Part shown: in pieces, positions 11,352-22,949 of the stretch
Layout of the letters: every line of letters begins with the position of its first letter
Numbering within the stretch: the stretch's first letter is position 1
DNA from: Litsea cubeba
Lineage: Eukaryota > Streptophyta > Magnoliopsida > Laurales > Lauraceae
DNA: 64,000 nt
Assembly (NCBI GenBank): GCA_012931725.1
Contig: CM022948.1
Span: forward strand, 19,530,376-19,594,375
Direction of reading: 5' to 3'
Program-made: the position numbers and the translations under genes
The notes under the pieces: generated by a model
What the model was told of the DNA's origin: nothing
Databases searched by the model: none
Seen by the model: only the letters and a program-made list of their open reading frames with translations

Positions 11352-11870
11352 GTGCCGGCCTTCTTTCAGCTTATAAAGAAGAACTTATGGTTCCAATGGA
11401 CTCCTGAGTGTGAGCAAGCCCTGCCGGAGCTGAAAACATATCTAGCCTCTCCTCCCTTGCTTTCGACTCCGACAAGAGGCGAAGTACTTTATCTGTACCT
11501 GGCAGTCTTGGATCATGTAGTGAGCTCGGTCCTCATTAGAGAGGAAGATAAGAAGCATAAGCCTATCTATTACATGAGCAAGATCCTTCTAGATGCCGAG
11601 ACTAGGTACTTGCCTATGGAAAAGCTTGCGCTGGTGCTCGTTAGTGCCTCGCGCAAACTATCCCACTACTTCCAAACTTACACAATAGTGGTCGTTACTG
11701 AACACCCACTCAAGTATCTTTTCAAGAAAGCTGATTTTTCTGGAAGAGTATTGAAATGGGCCGTCGAACTAGGGCAATATGATATCCAATAGCAGCCCAG
11801 AACGACGATCAATGCTCAAATTTTGGCGGATTTCATCGTGGAGTTCACCTCTCCTAGTTAAGCGCTGACC
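11352..11870 (+). pseudogene. RNase H (first, Ty3-type) of Tat element B
   Basis: The open frame 11352-11792 reads FQLIKKNLWFQWTPECEQAL, LSTPTRGEVLYLYLAVLDHV, KPIYYMSKILLDAETRYLPM and VVVTEHPLKYLFKKADFSGR. These are the connection and RNase H segments that follow RT in Ty3/gypsy pol. After the stop at 11790 the sequence still reads QILADFIVEFTSP, the end of this domain in Tat elements. It is contiguous with RT after a frame change near 11340. Confidence 0.85.
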
Positions 11871-11938
11871 TTGCTTGACACCGAATTGGGGGGCAAAGGG
11901 AGTGAAGGCGAAGTCACCGAGACCAGAGGAGACAGATC

Positions 11939-12400
11939 TTGGAAACAATTCCTTACTTCCGTTGGAAAATCTTTGTCGACGGATCCTCTGCTTCTAAAAG
12001 AGCTGGCGTCGGTATAGTCCTCCAATCTCCGGAGGGGCTAGTTATCGAGCAAGCTCTAACACTCAACTTCAAGGCATCTAACAACGAAGCAGAGTATGAA
12101 GAATTGATTGTAGGGCTGAACAGCGCCAAAATCCTTGGGGCTCAGCAACTGGTAGTCTTCAGTGACTTAAAGTTGGTGACGAGCCAACTGACTAGAGACT
12201 ACCAGGCTCGGGACGAGAGGATGGCGGCCTACCTCACCTTTGCGAAAAAGCTTCTTGCTCAGTTCAAAAAAGCTGAAGTCAAGCAGATCGGCAAAGACTC
12301 CAATTACCATGCAGATGCTCTTGCCAACCTGGCCTCCGCCGTCGAGGCGGGAATGAAAAGAATTATCGAAGTAGGATTGATTGCAAGGCCGAGCATAGAG
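11939..12400 (+). pseudogene. second, archaeal-type RNase H (aRH) of Tat element B
   Basis: Within the open frame 11939-12799 the first ~135 residues read WKIFVDGSSASKRAGVGIVL, ASNNEAEYEELIVGL, FSDLKLVTSQL and YHADALANLASAVE. The D (FVDG), E (EAEYE), D (SDL) and D (HADALA) positions are the RNase H catalytic set. The NNEAEYEALI-like motif marks the extra archaeal-type RNase H that only Tat-group elements carry. It leads directly into integrase in the same frame. Start choice at 11939 is only the first Met; the polyprotein would read through. Confidence 0.88.
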
Positions 12401-14225
12401 CTTCATCCACCTCAGCAGATTTTGTGTGTTGATCTCGGTCCGAGCTGGATGGAGCCGATCATCTCCAACCTTAAAGATGACCAGCTTCCTGAAAACAAGC
12501 ATGAGGCTCACAAGATCAAGCTCAAAGCAGCCCGATTTTGGTTGTCTCTGGAAGGCAAACTTTACAAGAAATCCTTCACCGGCCCCTACCTTCAATGCGT
12601 ACACCCGAGCAGAGTTGAAGACTTCCTCTATGAGGTTCACGAAGGGATTTGTGGCAGCCACATCGAAGGTCGATCACTAGCTTACCGGGCCATCAGCCAA
12701 GGCTACTGGTGGCCATACATGCAAAAGGACGCTCAGCTATATGCCATGAAGTGCGAGAAATGCCAGAAGTTCTCACATTCTCTCCATCAGCCAGCATAAG
12801 ATCTAAGTCCACTCTCAAGCCCATGGCCTTTCGCGTAGTGGGGGTTAGACATTGTGGGACCTCTCCACCGAGCTCCAGGGAATAAAAGATGGTTGATAGT
12901 GGCCACCGATTACTTCACCAAATGGATAGAAGTAGAAGCACTGTCATCCATCACAAGCATGATTCAAAAATCTTTATATGGAAGAACATCATCACGAGGT
13001 TCGGCATTCCACAAGTTTTGGTCTCGGACAACGGGACCCAATTCGATTCCAACCTCTTCAGAAACTTCGCCCAAGAGCTCTATATCAGAAATCACTACTC
13101 CACTCCAGCCTACCCTCAGAGCAATGATCAAGCTGAAATCTCCAACAAGGTGGTTCTTGACGGACTGAATAAGAGGCTCTACCGAGCCAAAGGAAGATCG
13201 GTGGAAGAACTTCCAAGTGTCTTATGGGCATATAGGATGACTCCAAGGCACTCCACTTCGTCAATGCCTTTCTCCTTGGCGTATGGAATGGAAGCTGTGA
13301 TTCCACTTGAGGTCGGCCTCCCGACCTGGAGATCAGAACTCTTCGACCAAGGCCAAAATGATGTGAACTTGGCTCGAGAGCTAGACCTAGCCGAAGAGCG
13401 CAGAGAAGCAGCGGCAATCTGCCTAGCCACCTACCAACAACAGTTTGCTAGGGGCTACAATTAGGGGTGTTCACGGGTCGAAACCCGCGGGTTTCGGGTC
13501 AAACCCGACCCGACCCGTCTAAATTTTTATGGGTGAAAACCCACCTGAACCCGACCCGTTTGTGTCACGGGTCAAACGGGTCACGGGTTCAACGGGTCAC
13601 GGGTCAAACGGGTCACGGGTTCAACGGGTCACGGGTCACGGGTCGGGTTCGGGTCAGTTTTTTTTTTCTTCATGTAGAAGACCAAATTGTTTATGTAAAC
13701 AACTTTCAGATAATTGTTAGAGAACTAAAAGTGATTAGATGTAATTATGTAAAAGTAAAAAGTGGTTGCGGTTGTTTGCTGGCCTTCTTTTGTACCATGG
13801 GTAGGGGTGTACAAAAAAAAGTAGTTGCGGTTTGACTCGAAAACCACGTCTAATTTCAACTACGTAATCACTCTCATCTTGACCATTAATTCAGTGGTCA
13901 CCAATTAAATGATTAAATACAATCAACAAGATATTCAAGATTAACAAATCTAAACAAACTGATGTCAAATAGATGTAATAACTAATAAGGCTTCAAAACG
14001 TACCGTGTTTTTCATGTGAGATCACCTTAATCTGTTGATAGGAATAAAATAAATGTTCCTCGCACTAAATATATTATAGTATACATGGGCCTTGAGTTCA
14101 TAGACATGAGACCAATATAATAACTCAAATATTTAGAAATTGGTCGGTGAGCTACATCTAAGAGAAATTAAAACCACATCTTGACAAGTGGGCATATCTC
14201 TTGGATTTTTATCCTTGGTCTTCTA

Positions 14226-14270
<45 letters not shown>

Positions 14271-14640
14271 GGATTCACGGGTCACCCGGTAACCCGACCC
14301 ATGAGACCCGTTACCCGTACCAATGGTCACGGGTCGGGTCGGTCGGGTCGGGTCGGGTCGAGCACAAAAATTGTGGGCGGAGTGACCCACCCATTGACCC
14401 ACGGGTCGGGTCGGGTTACCGATCATTTTGTACACCTATAGCTACAATCGAAAAGTCAGAGAAAGAAAATTCTCAGTCGGAGAGCTGGTCCTGAAGAAGA
14501 CACTACCTGTAGACAAAGACCCAAACCAAGGCAAGCTAGCACCTAACTGGCATGGACCATTTAAGGTGATCTCGGCTGCTGGCCAGTCAGCGTACAGACT
14601 TGAGGACACGGACGGCAAAGAACTGCCACGACCGTAGAAC
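12401..14640 (+). pseudogene. integrase of Tat element B, split by a hAT insertion
   Basis: The HHCC zinc-binding part is at ~12630-12770 (VHEGICGSHIEGRSLAYRAI, KCEKCQKFSH). The core DDE domain follows: IVATDYFTKWIEVE (~12897), QVLVSDNGTQFDSNLF (~13010) and NDQAEISNKVV (~13125), so D, D and E are all visible although split over two frames. Then LPSVLWAYRMTPRHSTSSMP and LAYGMEAVIPLEVGLPT are conserved core C-terminal segments. The frame stops at RGYN (13461) where a hAT element enters, and resumes at 14441 with YNRKVRERKFSVGELVLKKT and NWHGPFKVISAAGQSAYRLE, ending in the usual NVTYLKKYY. Confidence 0.9.
13462..14440. mobile_element. non-autonomous hAT-type element inside integrase
   Basis: It is flanked by a perfect 8-bp target duplication GCTACAAT (13454-13461 and 14441-14448). 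Ends are TAGGGGTGTTCAC and GTACACCTATA. Both ends carry dense repeats of GGGTC/ACGGGT (~13475-13650 and ~14275-14425), the inner 600 bases are AT-rich, and a 40+-base poly-A run sits at ~14227-14269. A second internal 'gtaggggtgtacaaaaaa' at ~13801 could mark an older nested end. No transposase is encoded. Confidence 0.88.
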
Positions 14641-14734
14641 GTGACGTACCTCAAGAAGTACTATTTTTTAATTGTAATCAATTTTTGAAGATCAATAAAA
14701 GAAGCCCTTGTTCTATGATTGGTCTCGAATCTCT

Positions 14735-15028
14735 GATTGCTTTCAAGAAAGCAAAACTAGAGTTATTCCTGAAAAAATATTTGCTTTTTCAATTGAGATG
14801 GGATGATCCTTTGAATCACAGAATTTTCAATAATGTTAAGGTATATTGTTTCCTGCTTAGACTAATAAATGCAAAGGAAATTGCTATATCCTCTATTCAA
14901 GGAGGAGAAATGCACCTGGATGTAATGTTAATTCAGACGAATCTAACTCTTCCAGAATTGATAAAAAAGGGAATATTGATTCTCGAACCAGTACGTCTGT
15001 CTATAAAATGGGATAGACAATTTATTAT
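14735..15028 (+). pseudogene. ycf1: plastid ycf1 (Tic214) fragment in nuclear retrotransposon (NUPT)
   Basis: The open frame (part of 14685-15050) reads FKKAKLELFLKKYLLFQLRW, then KVYCFLLRLINAKEIAISSI, then LTLPELIKKGILILEPVRLS and IKWDRQFI. This is the conserved C-terminal region of the plastid protein Ycf1/Tic214, a subunit of the inner-envelope protein import machinery. About 95 codons stay open without a stop, so the transfer looks recent. The edges are approximate: before ~14735 and after ~15030 the sequence is retrotransposon. It cannot produce a working Ycf1. Confidence 0.9.
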
Positions 15029-15034
15029 TGATAG

Positions 15035-15560
15035 ACTACACCTCTGGTGACGAGCCAGCTGGTCATTTTCCGGTTTTATCAAACTCATGCTGAGACTAGC
15101 AAAAGCAGCATCGAGTCAACTTGGCCGCACGCACATCTCGGTAATAGTATCAGATTGCTGGCCAACAAGACTACACCTCTGGTGACGAGCCAGTTAGTCA
15201 TGTCCCGATTTGATCGAGCTCGTGCTGAGACTAGCAAAAACAGCATCGAGTCAGCTCGGCCGCACACGCATCTTGGTAATAGTACTAGATCGCTGACCAA
15301 CAAGACTACACCTCCGGTGACGAGCTAGTTTGTCATGTCCCGATTTGATCGAGCTCGTGTTGAGACTAGCAAAAGCAGCATCGAGCCAATTCGGCCACAT
15401 GGCGTCTCGGTAAGAGTACCAGATGACTGGCCAACGAGACTAAACCTCTGGTGACGAGCCAGCTGGTCATGTCTCGGTCCTAAACAACTCAACGAGTGCT
15501 ACAAGACCTACCATGGTCCCGGTAAAATTACCAACCAGGTATGTTTGGGTTCCTCAGTTG
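15035..15560 (+). repeat. ~134-bp tandem repeats in the Tat 3' region
   Basis: Copies start near 15035, 15169, 15303 and 15439 with 'gactacacctctggtgacga', and each contains 'gagactagcaaaa(g/a)cagc' and 'catcgagtca'. Three full copies and a partial one are seen. Related 'ccaaccagtcat(g/a)tctc' sequences recur at 16505-16600 with a shorter spacing. Confidence 0.8.
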
Positions 15561-17116
15561 ATTACAAACCAGTCAAATGAAAACATCCAAAGCAGCAAAA
15601 GAAAGACAGACTGCGAAGCAAAAGAGCCTTCTTATTGAATTATCAGGAGGAATTACAAACAGAAGTGTTTTCTTTTACATCTTATTACAAGCAAAATTGT
15701 TCCCTACTATAGAGAGGGATTGATGTTGGGTGGAAAAAGCGAAGGACATCTATTTTCCATTCTTGGCTAGAGGTCACCAAGTATAGATGCCTTATCTACT
15801 CCTAGCACGCAAGAGTGGTCGATGATGTATTTCATGAAGACACGGACGGCTCCATGATAGTACCTCCTTCAACCTCCTCTGTTAAAACGGTCCAAAGCCC
15901 TATTTCATGAAGACACAGGCAGCTTCCTCACCCAGACAGATTGGGCAGAGTGATTTTTTCTGATCGCCAGCGCCATCCCTTCTTCATGAGGAACCAGATG
16001 CCTGCAAGACAGCGCTCTCACTGCAAATATCTGCTTATTCTCCGGGAAAGGCGAGAAAATAAGATGAGGAAAACCCTGACCTTCTATCCATATTTATAGA
16101 AGGGAAGGACACCCTTTCCAAGTCTGAAGATACACGTGTCAGACACCCCTTCATATCACCTCGAAAACTGCACACGCCTCCTTTGAGACGGTGTGGGTCA
16201 TTTTCAAAGCGGTTGGATGACTATCCAGATGGTGACACGCAGTGCCGTCGATTCGTCTTCTACATCGATTAAAGAGCGTCATTTATGACCTTGGAAGATC
16301 AATAGCCCAGAGATTTCTCCAAGGTATTTGGTATGAAAGTATCTCCAAAGGAAGCTGAGAGCACCCCGGCTTTGATAAAGGCACGAGTTAAGGCACGACT
16401 CAGCCATCCCCAGCTCGGCGATAAGATCGCCCTCCTTCTGTTGCATGCGCATTACAGCATCTCGGTAAGAGCACCAGATGGACTGACCACGAGACTACAC
16501 TGGTTCCGGTCTGACGCCAACCAGTCATGTCTCGATCAGCAAGAGTGCTAATAAGATTACACTGGCTTCGGTCCAGTACCAACCAGTCATATCTCAATCT
16601 TGGCACCTTAGCATCACCCACCTAACTGCTATGAAGCACTAGGAGAATGCTGAAACACCACGGGGTGTGACACCAAGTCATAAAGGTCGGTGATTACCTC
16701 AATAACTACTTCAGCTACAAGACCAAGTACAATGAGGACAGCGCCGAGATGAAAAACTTGTATCCAACTTGTCCTTGATTCAAGCTCGGTCAACAGACTA
16801 AGCCGCGCCATAGACAGACGGACACTATGGCCTCCCAGTTTTGACGCCGAGGTCAGGTACTTTGATCTTCCAAGTTCAGATGCCTGCCTTCGATCGAAAA
16901 ACTAAGGCCAAACACATACAAGTGCTCAAGAAACACTTGAAAGATGACATAAAGGAAAAGAAAAAAGCTGTTCAGATGCAAATGTAGAAATACCAATTGT
17001 ATTACCAGAGTCGTTCCTCATCACAAAATTAGGGCACACAAACCCGAAGAAAGGAAATACAATTGCAGTACAGAAAAATACATTAAGGCACAAAAAAAAA
17101 AAGATAAAGGAGGCCT
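15561..17116. other. non-coding region of Tat element B between pol and antisense gene
   Basis: No protein domain is recognised on either strand. A ~67-bp degenerate repeat lies at ~16487-16615. 'tatttcatgaagacac' occurs twice near 15828 and 15901. The 17000-17110 part would be the 3' untranslated end of the reverse-strand gene that follows. Confidence 0.5.
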
Positions 17117-17753
17117 TCAAGAGGATGCAGGAGGATCATCAGCAATGTTGTCATCGACTTCGATGACCTCTTTCTCCGCTGGGACGAACTCATTTGCAGT
17201 GGTCTCAGGAACATCAGCAGGGACCTCGGTAGCAGCGGGGGCAGAGCTCGACTCTGAGCCTGGGAACTTGGGTGGACTTATGAAGGACAGGTTGTCCTCG
17301 GGGACTCCTGCTCCCTTCAATGCAGCGCGCCATCCCATTTCCCAGGACCTATCCCCCACGACGATAACTTGAGCTTTATAGTGGGCCGTTATCTACGCAG
17401 CCCCCCTTCTCTAAGGCAGCTTTGAATTCCGACTCAAGCCTGGCTTCAGTTTCATTCTTCAGCTGCTCAAGTTCATTCGCCCTCTCGGTCTCGGCCTGGA
17501 GTTTGATTTCAAAGTCGCTCTTCAGTTTCTCCAGAGAGGCTTCGAGCTCGGCCGCCTTCTTCTTCTCGGCGTCAACCTCGTCCTTGGCCTGCCTAACCTT
17601 CATTTTGTATCTCTCATTGAGATCCACCAGTTGATTCACCTTCCCATTACTGGCATCCAAAGTTGCTTGAAGACCCTTCTTTTCGGTTTCTAACTGGGCA
17701 ATTGCAGAACTAAATCGATGGAACCTATCCATAGCAGCCAAGCTTTTTTGCAC
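17117..17753 (-). pseudogene. C-terminal coiled-coil part of the Tat antisense gene
   Basis: The reverse-strand frames 17376-17753 and 17117-17359 read as a long charged helix (IAQLETEKKGLQATLDASNG, AEKKKAAELEASLEKLKSDF) followed by an acidic, Ser/Pro-rich tail ending DDNIADDPPASS. The heptad pattern predicts a coiled coil of ~100 residues. Upstream on the reverse strand, ~17760-17820 looks like an intron between this part and the next frame. It fits the C-terminal half of the antisense proteins of Tat elements. The short gap between the two frames (17360-17375) contains a stop, so the gene is probably broken here. Confidence 0.6.
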
Positions 17754-17804
17754 CGTTTGTCAAAGAAACAGAGTGTTTAGAAAATAGAAGCCAAAACGAA
17801 GCAC

Positions 17805-18689
17805 TTAGCAAAAATTGAAAGAACCCGAGACAAACCTACCATCGTCGTACTTCTCCAGCGTAGCCATGTCCTTTGGCATGGCACAGGCTCGCCCGAGCGC
17901 TTCAACGACGAGGGGATCAGCTTTGCGAAGAATCTGATCCCCAACTGTCATCGGTCTCCCATCCTCAAGCAAGAAGCTCGGCCTCCAGAGATCCGGACCT
18001 ACAGATTGTGACGCTACGGCCGCACTGGACTCTCCTTCAATCCTAGGCCTTTTCTCTGCCCGATCTTCCTCTAGAGTGGTCTCGGCTGAGCGTTGTTGGA
18101 CTACTAGGCTGGTAGGCTGAGTAGAAGAAGGCGTGGAGACAGGAATCTCAGTCGCGGCGACGAGATCTGGAGAATCCTTAGAAGGCCCGGGGGCAAAAAT
18201 CTCAACAACTGCCGCAGTTCCCGAGGTCAAGGAAGCCGGGACTCCAAGCGCCAACGCTTCCAAATCCTCAACCGGTGGACACCAATTAGGCATCGTTTCC
18301 TCCTCCCCTGCTCCCGGACTCGATGAAGAAGGTTGGGCTATCAGTCGTGACTTTCTTCTCCTTAGAGGAACCTCTGGAGACCCAGATGTAGAAGCCTGAG
18401 CGCCGAACGCAGATCGGCGATCTGTATCAATTCCAGCTCGCGAAGGTTCTCCTCTTTCCGCCTCAGCCCTAACAGCAGCCTGTTCTGTTTCGGCCCCGAG
18501 TTCACTTCCCTCCGGACTTTCTTCCTGAGATGGCCCGGTCATCCTCTTGAAATAACCGCGATATCTCAGCTGGTACTCCAGAAGCAACCAAGCTGCTCTG
18601 CCCTCGTGGCCGTGATACTCTTTGACTTTCAGGTCAGGAACCAGATATACTTGGCAGATTGTCTTCTTTCTCGAGCAGCTTAACGACAA
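17805..18689 (-). pseudogene. middle exon(s) of the Tat antisense gene, low-complexity linker
   Basis: The reverse-strand frame reads LVPDLKVKEYHGHEGRAAWL then LLEYQLRYRGYFKRMTG, followed by a long Ser/Pro/Glu-rich linker, then DLWRPSFLLEDGRPMTVGDQ and VVEALGRACAMPKDM. A conserved segment, a disordered linker and a second conserved segment before a coiled coil is the usual organisation of this retrotransposon antisense protein. It is separated from the preceding frame by a ~75-bp intron-like stretch. No stop is present within 294 codons, more than expected for neutral decay. Confidence 0.6.
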
Positions 18690-18699
18690 ACAGAAGACA

Positions 18700-19359
18700 T
18701 CAACTTGGCAAGACAGGAGAAAAGAAAAGGCATGTGAAATCTAAAAGGAGATGGTATTTACTTGGGGCAGTCTCGAAGCGGCGAGGAACTCGATATACTC
18801 TGTCCTTTTGGGCCGCAGCGAACTCCCAGTTCCTAGAGACATACAAGAGGTCATCCTCGGCGTATTTATGCGAGTCCTCCAAAGCATGAACGAATCCATC
18901 TCGGTGTAGCTTGACTCGGAGGTAATAAATATCATCTCCGGACTTACACAAATCATAGACATCTTCGATGTCATGAATGACGAGGTTAATGCCTAAAATG
19001 CCATTGAGCTTAGCCGTGCCCATTATGATTTTATATCCATTGGGCGACAGCTGACAAGGGCAAAAGGACCACCTACTCAAACAAATCCTAAGAAGAGGAC
19101 CTAAGAGGAATCGGACTCCACCTTCAGTGATAGCTACCAAAGGTAACGACATCCAACCATAAAAAAAGGCACGACTGTTGTGGCTGACGGGGTTAGCCGG
19201 CCTGACGAGAACATCGTCGGGTATATTGTGAGCAGTCCTAAAACCAGCAATTGCCGGTGGATTCTCTAACCAATGGCTGTAGATGCTCATTCCTACAGAA
19301 ACAGAGACTAGAAGAAAGAGAATGGAAAACCCTAAAAAAAAGCCCCAAATCGCAGACAC
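18700..19359 (-). pseudogene. N-terminal exon of Tat antisense gene ('putative gypsy type transposon' domain)
   Basis: The reverse-strand frame of 219 codons contains HNIPDDVLVRPANPV, AITEGGVRFLLGPLLRICLS, QLSPNGYKIIMGTAKLNGIL and HDIEDVYDLCK. The 'F..GGxRFPL.pll...L....l.p.QL.PN.w.i..g' layout is that of the plant domain known as 'putative gypsy type transposon' (Pfam Transposase_28), found in antisense ORFs of Tat elements. After ETAPS a donor-like GTAAAT follows. The Met near 19287 is more likely than the first Met. The role of these antisense proteins is unknown. Confidence 0.7.
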
Positions 19360-19892
19360 AGGTCAGGCGAAGAGGAGAAGAACTTACAAAGACAAAGAGT
19401 AGGAGAGAGATTCGAACCGGCAGAGGTTTAGTCCCAGCAGCGTTCTCTTCTTCAAGCTCTCTGGAAATCTCCTGCTTTCTCTAGAAACATGCAAATAAAG
19501 AAAAAAAAAGGAACAAAGACGTCCCCTACTTATAGTGAAAAAAGAGGAGGAAGCATTTCATAATAGCACCATTTCGAAATTTGAGAATGTTGCATCGACT
19601 ACTGTACGCACCTCTTCGAATTGACAGGGTAGTCGATCAAGCGGTGACACGTAGTACCGCCAGCCCGTATCCCGTGATGATTAAGGTGTGGCATTTAATA
19701 CCTCGGGACGGCGAGGCAACGTCGGATAAGGATAAAGCGTCAGCAGCCAAGACCGCGGTGAGATTTAAAAGTACCTCAACCTAGACAGATAGAAACTCGG
19801 CCCCTACCGACGTCTTCTACGACGACCTTCCACCGCCGACCTCCGCAGACCCTCCCGATTTATAGCTTCCGACCTCACAGAGTTGGCTCTAA

Positions 19893-19914
19893 GAGCTCAG
19901 AAGCTAGGGGCAAT
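19893..19914 (+). other. polypurine tract before 3' LTR B
   Basis: 'agagctcagaagctaggggc' immediately precedes the LTR start. The same 'agctaggggcaa' core precedes LTR A at ~507-519. Confidence 0.7.
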
Positions 19915-20825
19915 TGTGTGGGGGCATTTCCTAAGAAGTCGAGATTATATCGCCTCGGTAATAAAGCCAGCTGATCTTGTCTCCACCTCGGCCACGCGCA
20001 CCTCGGTATCAATACTGGTACACCAGCCGAGATCAATATTATCCCTGACCCCGGTACTGAGTTCTGGCCTCGGTCACGCACCTCGGCATCCGCCTACAAG
20101 AGCTTTAAGGAAATGCCGGAGAGCTAGCCGAGACAGATACCAACAGCCGAGCTCCCTTGGTGATTTATCCACGTCATGAGATATATGACATGACAAGGGC
20201 ACGCGTAGATGAGGCTGAGAAGACATCTTAGCCGCCTAAAATCCCAGACAATATCAGACAGATCAGCATCCAGGGGCTACGTCCCCATCAGGGCAAGGCT
20301 CCAAGCAAGGTCCGATGGGACTACCGCCGAAAGGCCCAAGTAGGGTAAGGCCCGATTAGACCCTCTTTTAATGAATTGTGGGCCGATTGGACCACCATTT
20401 AATGGAAGGTGAGCCCAATCGGATTGACATTTATTGAATGGTGGGCGGAATAGACTTATATTTAAAGAAATGTGGGTTGATAAGACTGTACTTCTCAAAG
20501 TACAAATCAAATCAGTGGGCCCCATTGCCCCTCTGTCAGGGATTTCTTCTATAAATAGGAGAAGCTCCCTCCCAATTAAGGTATGCATAACACCACTCTT
20601 GAGCCCTTACTCTGCCTTTCTTCTTCCTCCGTCCTACTGATCAGTTCCTGTACTAACTTAGGCATCGGAAGGCCTTGCGCTGCCCACAGCCAGGGTCTTT
20701 GACGTTGTCTTCTTCCTGTTCCTTCTTTCCCTTTTAGGTTCCAGGTAGGCATTTCATCTTCACCATAGGAGTTTTAAGGAGATCCTAAACCTCCCTAATC
20801 AATTCCGTAATTTTTAGGCACTTAC
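19915..20825 (+). repeat. 3' LTR of Tat element B
   Basis: It starts TGTGTGGGGGCA and ends TTTTTAGGCACTTACA. The end matches the 5' LTR remnant at ~7053-7072 (aatttttagacacttata). A TATAAATAG box is at 20549-20558, followed by the 'ggcatcgg.aggccttgcgctgccca' block shared with LTR A. Length is 911 bp. Confidence 0.85.
20549..20558 (+). promoter_or_regulatory. TATA box of LTR B
   Basis: CTATAAATAG lies in the U3 part of the LTR at the same relative place as in LTR A. Confidence 0.6.
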
Positions 20826-22109
20826 ACTGTTATTATAGCCGAACTCTCCTTTGGTTAATCGTCACGTGACCAACCATCCTACGAAAAGTGAGTTTTGAAC
20901 TCAGCGACAACTGGTTTTCTTCCCAAATAAAATCACGTCTTTCTCATCCTCAATAACCTATCTCCCTGCACTAGAATTGGGCTCTCCTTAGCCTCAACCA
21001 CACCTCCAAACAATGCAAATCAATTCCAACACAAATTCATGCAAAAGAGCACACTCAACAAAAATGCAGATTTCTGAAACTGTTTCCATTAAACAAAACA
21101 TGGAACATTGGCACAAATATAGAAATTAATCACATGTTTAAAGAATCAACAACTATTGTCAATTGTCACCTGTAAATACTCAGAAATCCACATTTGAGTT
21201 TGAAAAAGAAACAAAATTTCAAATACACATGAAGAATTATCAAACCATTCATTTGTAATAAACACCTCTTACTATTATAACTAAATTCTGTAGAACTTGA
21301 AAACAATGAGACGTTCTAAATGCATTTTTAAACATCAATTAATCATCAACAAACTAAAATAGTAACAATTGCTCAGAAATTAGCTTAGAATCTCCAAAAG
21401 AAAACATAATTTAGGTATGCATGCATGTAATTATCAATTATTCACTTGCCTTAGACAAAAGGGGTTCCAAAATCACTCCAAGAACTTCAGTCTACAGCAG
21501 AAACTTTCAATCTACAAAAGCCCCAAGAAAACACCTCAAAATCCTCAAAATGTTTGAAAGAAAAAGAAGTTCCTCCAAAGACACATTGCATGCATGATTA
21601 GAAAGTGGAGAAGAGTGGGGTAGTCAGAATTTCAATTGAGTGGGATTGCATGGACATGCAAGAGAAAGAAAGGGCTGGAAAGGAGGAAGAAGAGAAGACT
21701 TTTCTCTTGGGTTCAGCTGAAACAGAAATGAAGGAGAAGGAAGGTACGTGGGGTGGTTTATGAGTTAAAAGAATTGTGGGCGCCACTTATCTAAAACTTC
21801 AAGGGCTTGGAAACCCCATTTGTGGGCCAATAACACATATTTCGCATGATTTGGAGATATTGAGATTCGTGCACAGATTTAGGTCATGTGAAAAGTCTGT
21901 TTTGCCCCTTTGGCTGAAAAATTGGATTTCTAGGTTCGAATGCGGACGGAAAGAACATGAAAGTTGTAGGGGCTAATTTGAACTATCAAAAGAAATAAAA
22001 TTATAAAATTTCCAACATCATTGATAACCCCCCACACTTACTCGAATAATAAGTTCAAAGGCTCTAAAAAATTCCCCAAACTTAAGAGAATTCTAATCGA
22101 ACTCACATC
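20826..22109. other. AT-rich region between Tat element and chromovirus remnant
   Basis: No ORF with a recognisable domain on either strand. It may include the LTR of the reverse-strand chromovirus, since the pol C-terminus lies immediately right of it, but I could not find matching LTR termini. Confidence 0.4.
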
Positions 22110-22331
22110 CTAAGACAAATGCCCCCTAATCCCACTTTGAGAACTAATAGTCAGCTTAATTAATACTAAACACATTAAACTTGGGTCGGGGCTGACACAT
22201 GGTGTCATATGCTGTCTCAATTTCTTTTTTAATTTTGAAACATTGAAAATTGGATGTAGCTTGCATGCGGGTGGAAGATCCAATCGATAAGCGGACTTGG
22301 CTAATTCTTTCCAAAACCTGGAATGGCCCAT
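22110..22331 (-). pseudogene. chromovirus integrase C-terminal segment
   Basis: The frame reads FWKELAKSAYRLDLPPACKL then HPIFNVSKLKKKL. 'AYRLDLPP...IHPVFHVS.LK' is the conserved end of chromovirus integrase just before the chromodomain. A chromodomain is not seen to the left, so the element is truncated or too decayed. Confidence 0.8.
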
Positions 22332-22334
22332 ACT

Positions 22335-22940
22335 ATCGGACCGCTAATTTTGGTGACCTCCAAACCTTGGCGGTAAGGCTGCAAGCGAAGATATGCCCAA
22401 TCAATAATGACAAACTAATGTTCATAGCGATTTTTATCTGCATTTTACTTCATCCTTGCATGTTCTTTACGTAGATTATCTTGTCAATTTTTTAGATTAT
22501 CTTGTCAATTTTTTTAGGGCCCCGTCGTGGTCGCGTAGTTCCACATCCATAGCCTGGATCTTAGTAGTTCTTGGTGTTGGGTTTTTAGTTGTTTTAGAAA
22601 TTCAAAGGTGTTTTTGGACTTGAAAATATATTTTGTCCTTTCATTATTTTGCTTTATGTGGGTAGTGTAGGCTATTTGAGAACATGGTATACCACGTTGC
22701 TAAAGTTCACTTCTTGAGAAGGCTTTATATGCCTTTTCCTTTCCTATATACGTTAAGAACAATTGAAGCCTTTTACTTGAGCTGTATGTGAGCACGCAAG
22801 TCCGGCTCGACCCAGGGTACCAGGTCCGGAAAATGTTTAATTGGGTGTGCGTCTGCGAAGTGCATCCTGCGTATATATCGCCCGTAGGGGATGCAAATCT
22901 AACCCAACATAGCCAGGAGGGACCCATAGTCTGATATAAG
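22335..22940. other. unidentified insertion in chromovirus integrase
   Basis: Pol homology stops on both sides of this stretch. It contains a 23-base duplication ('agattatcttgtcaattttt' at ~22476 and ~22495). The part near 22790-22920 is GC-richer ('gacccagggtaccaggtccg'). Its class is not clear. Confidence 0.4.
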
Positions 22941-22949
22941 TTTAAATGC

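Larger units (their letters stand above)
7051..20825 (+). mobile_element. Tat-lineage Ty3/gypsy retrotransposon (element B), decayed
   Basis: Order on the + strand: remnant of the 5' LTR end, PBS, gag, protease, RT, RNase H, a second archaeal-type RNase H, integrase, repeats, an antisense multi-exon gene, polypurine tract and 3' LTR. The dual RNase H and the antisense gene are hallmarks of the Tat/Ogre group. Many stop codons and frameshifts make it non-functional. It contains two non-autonomous hAT insertions (8439-9185, 13462-14440) and a plastid ycf1 fragment (about 14735-15028). The 5' LTR is almost wholly missing. Confidence 0.9.
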
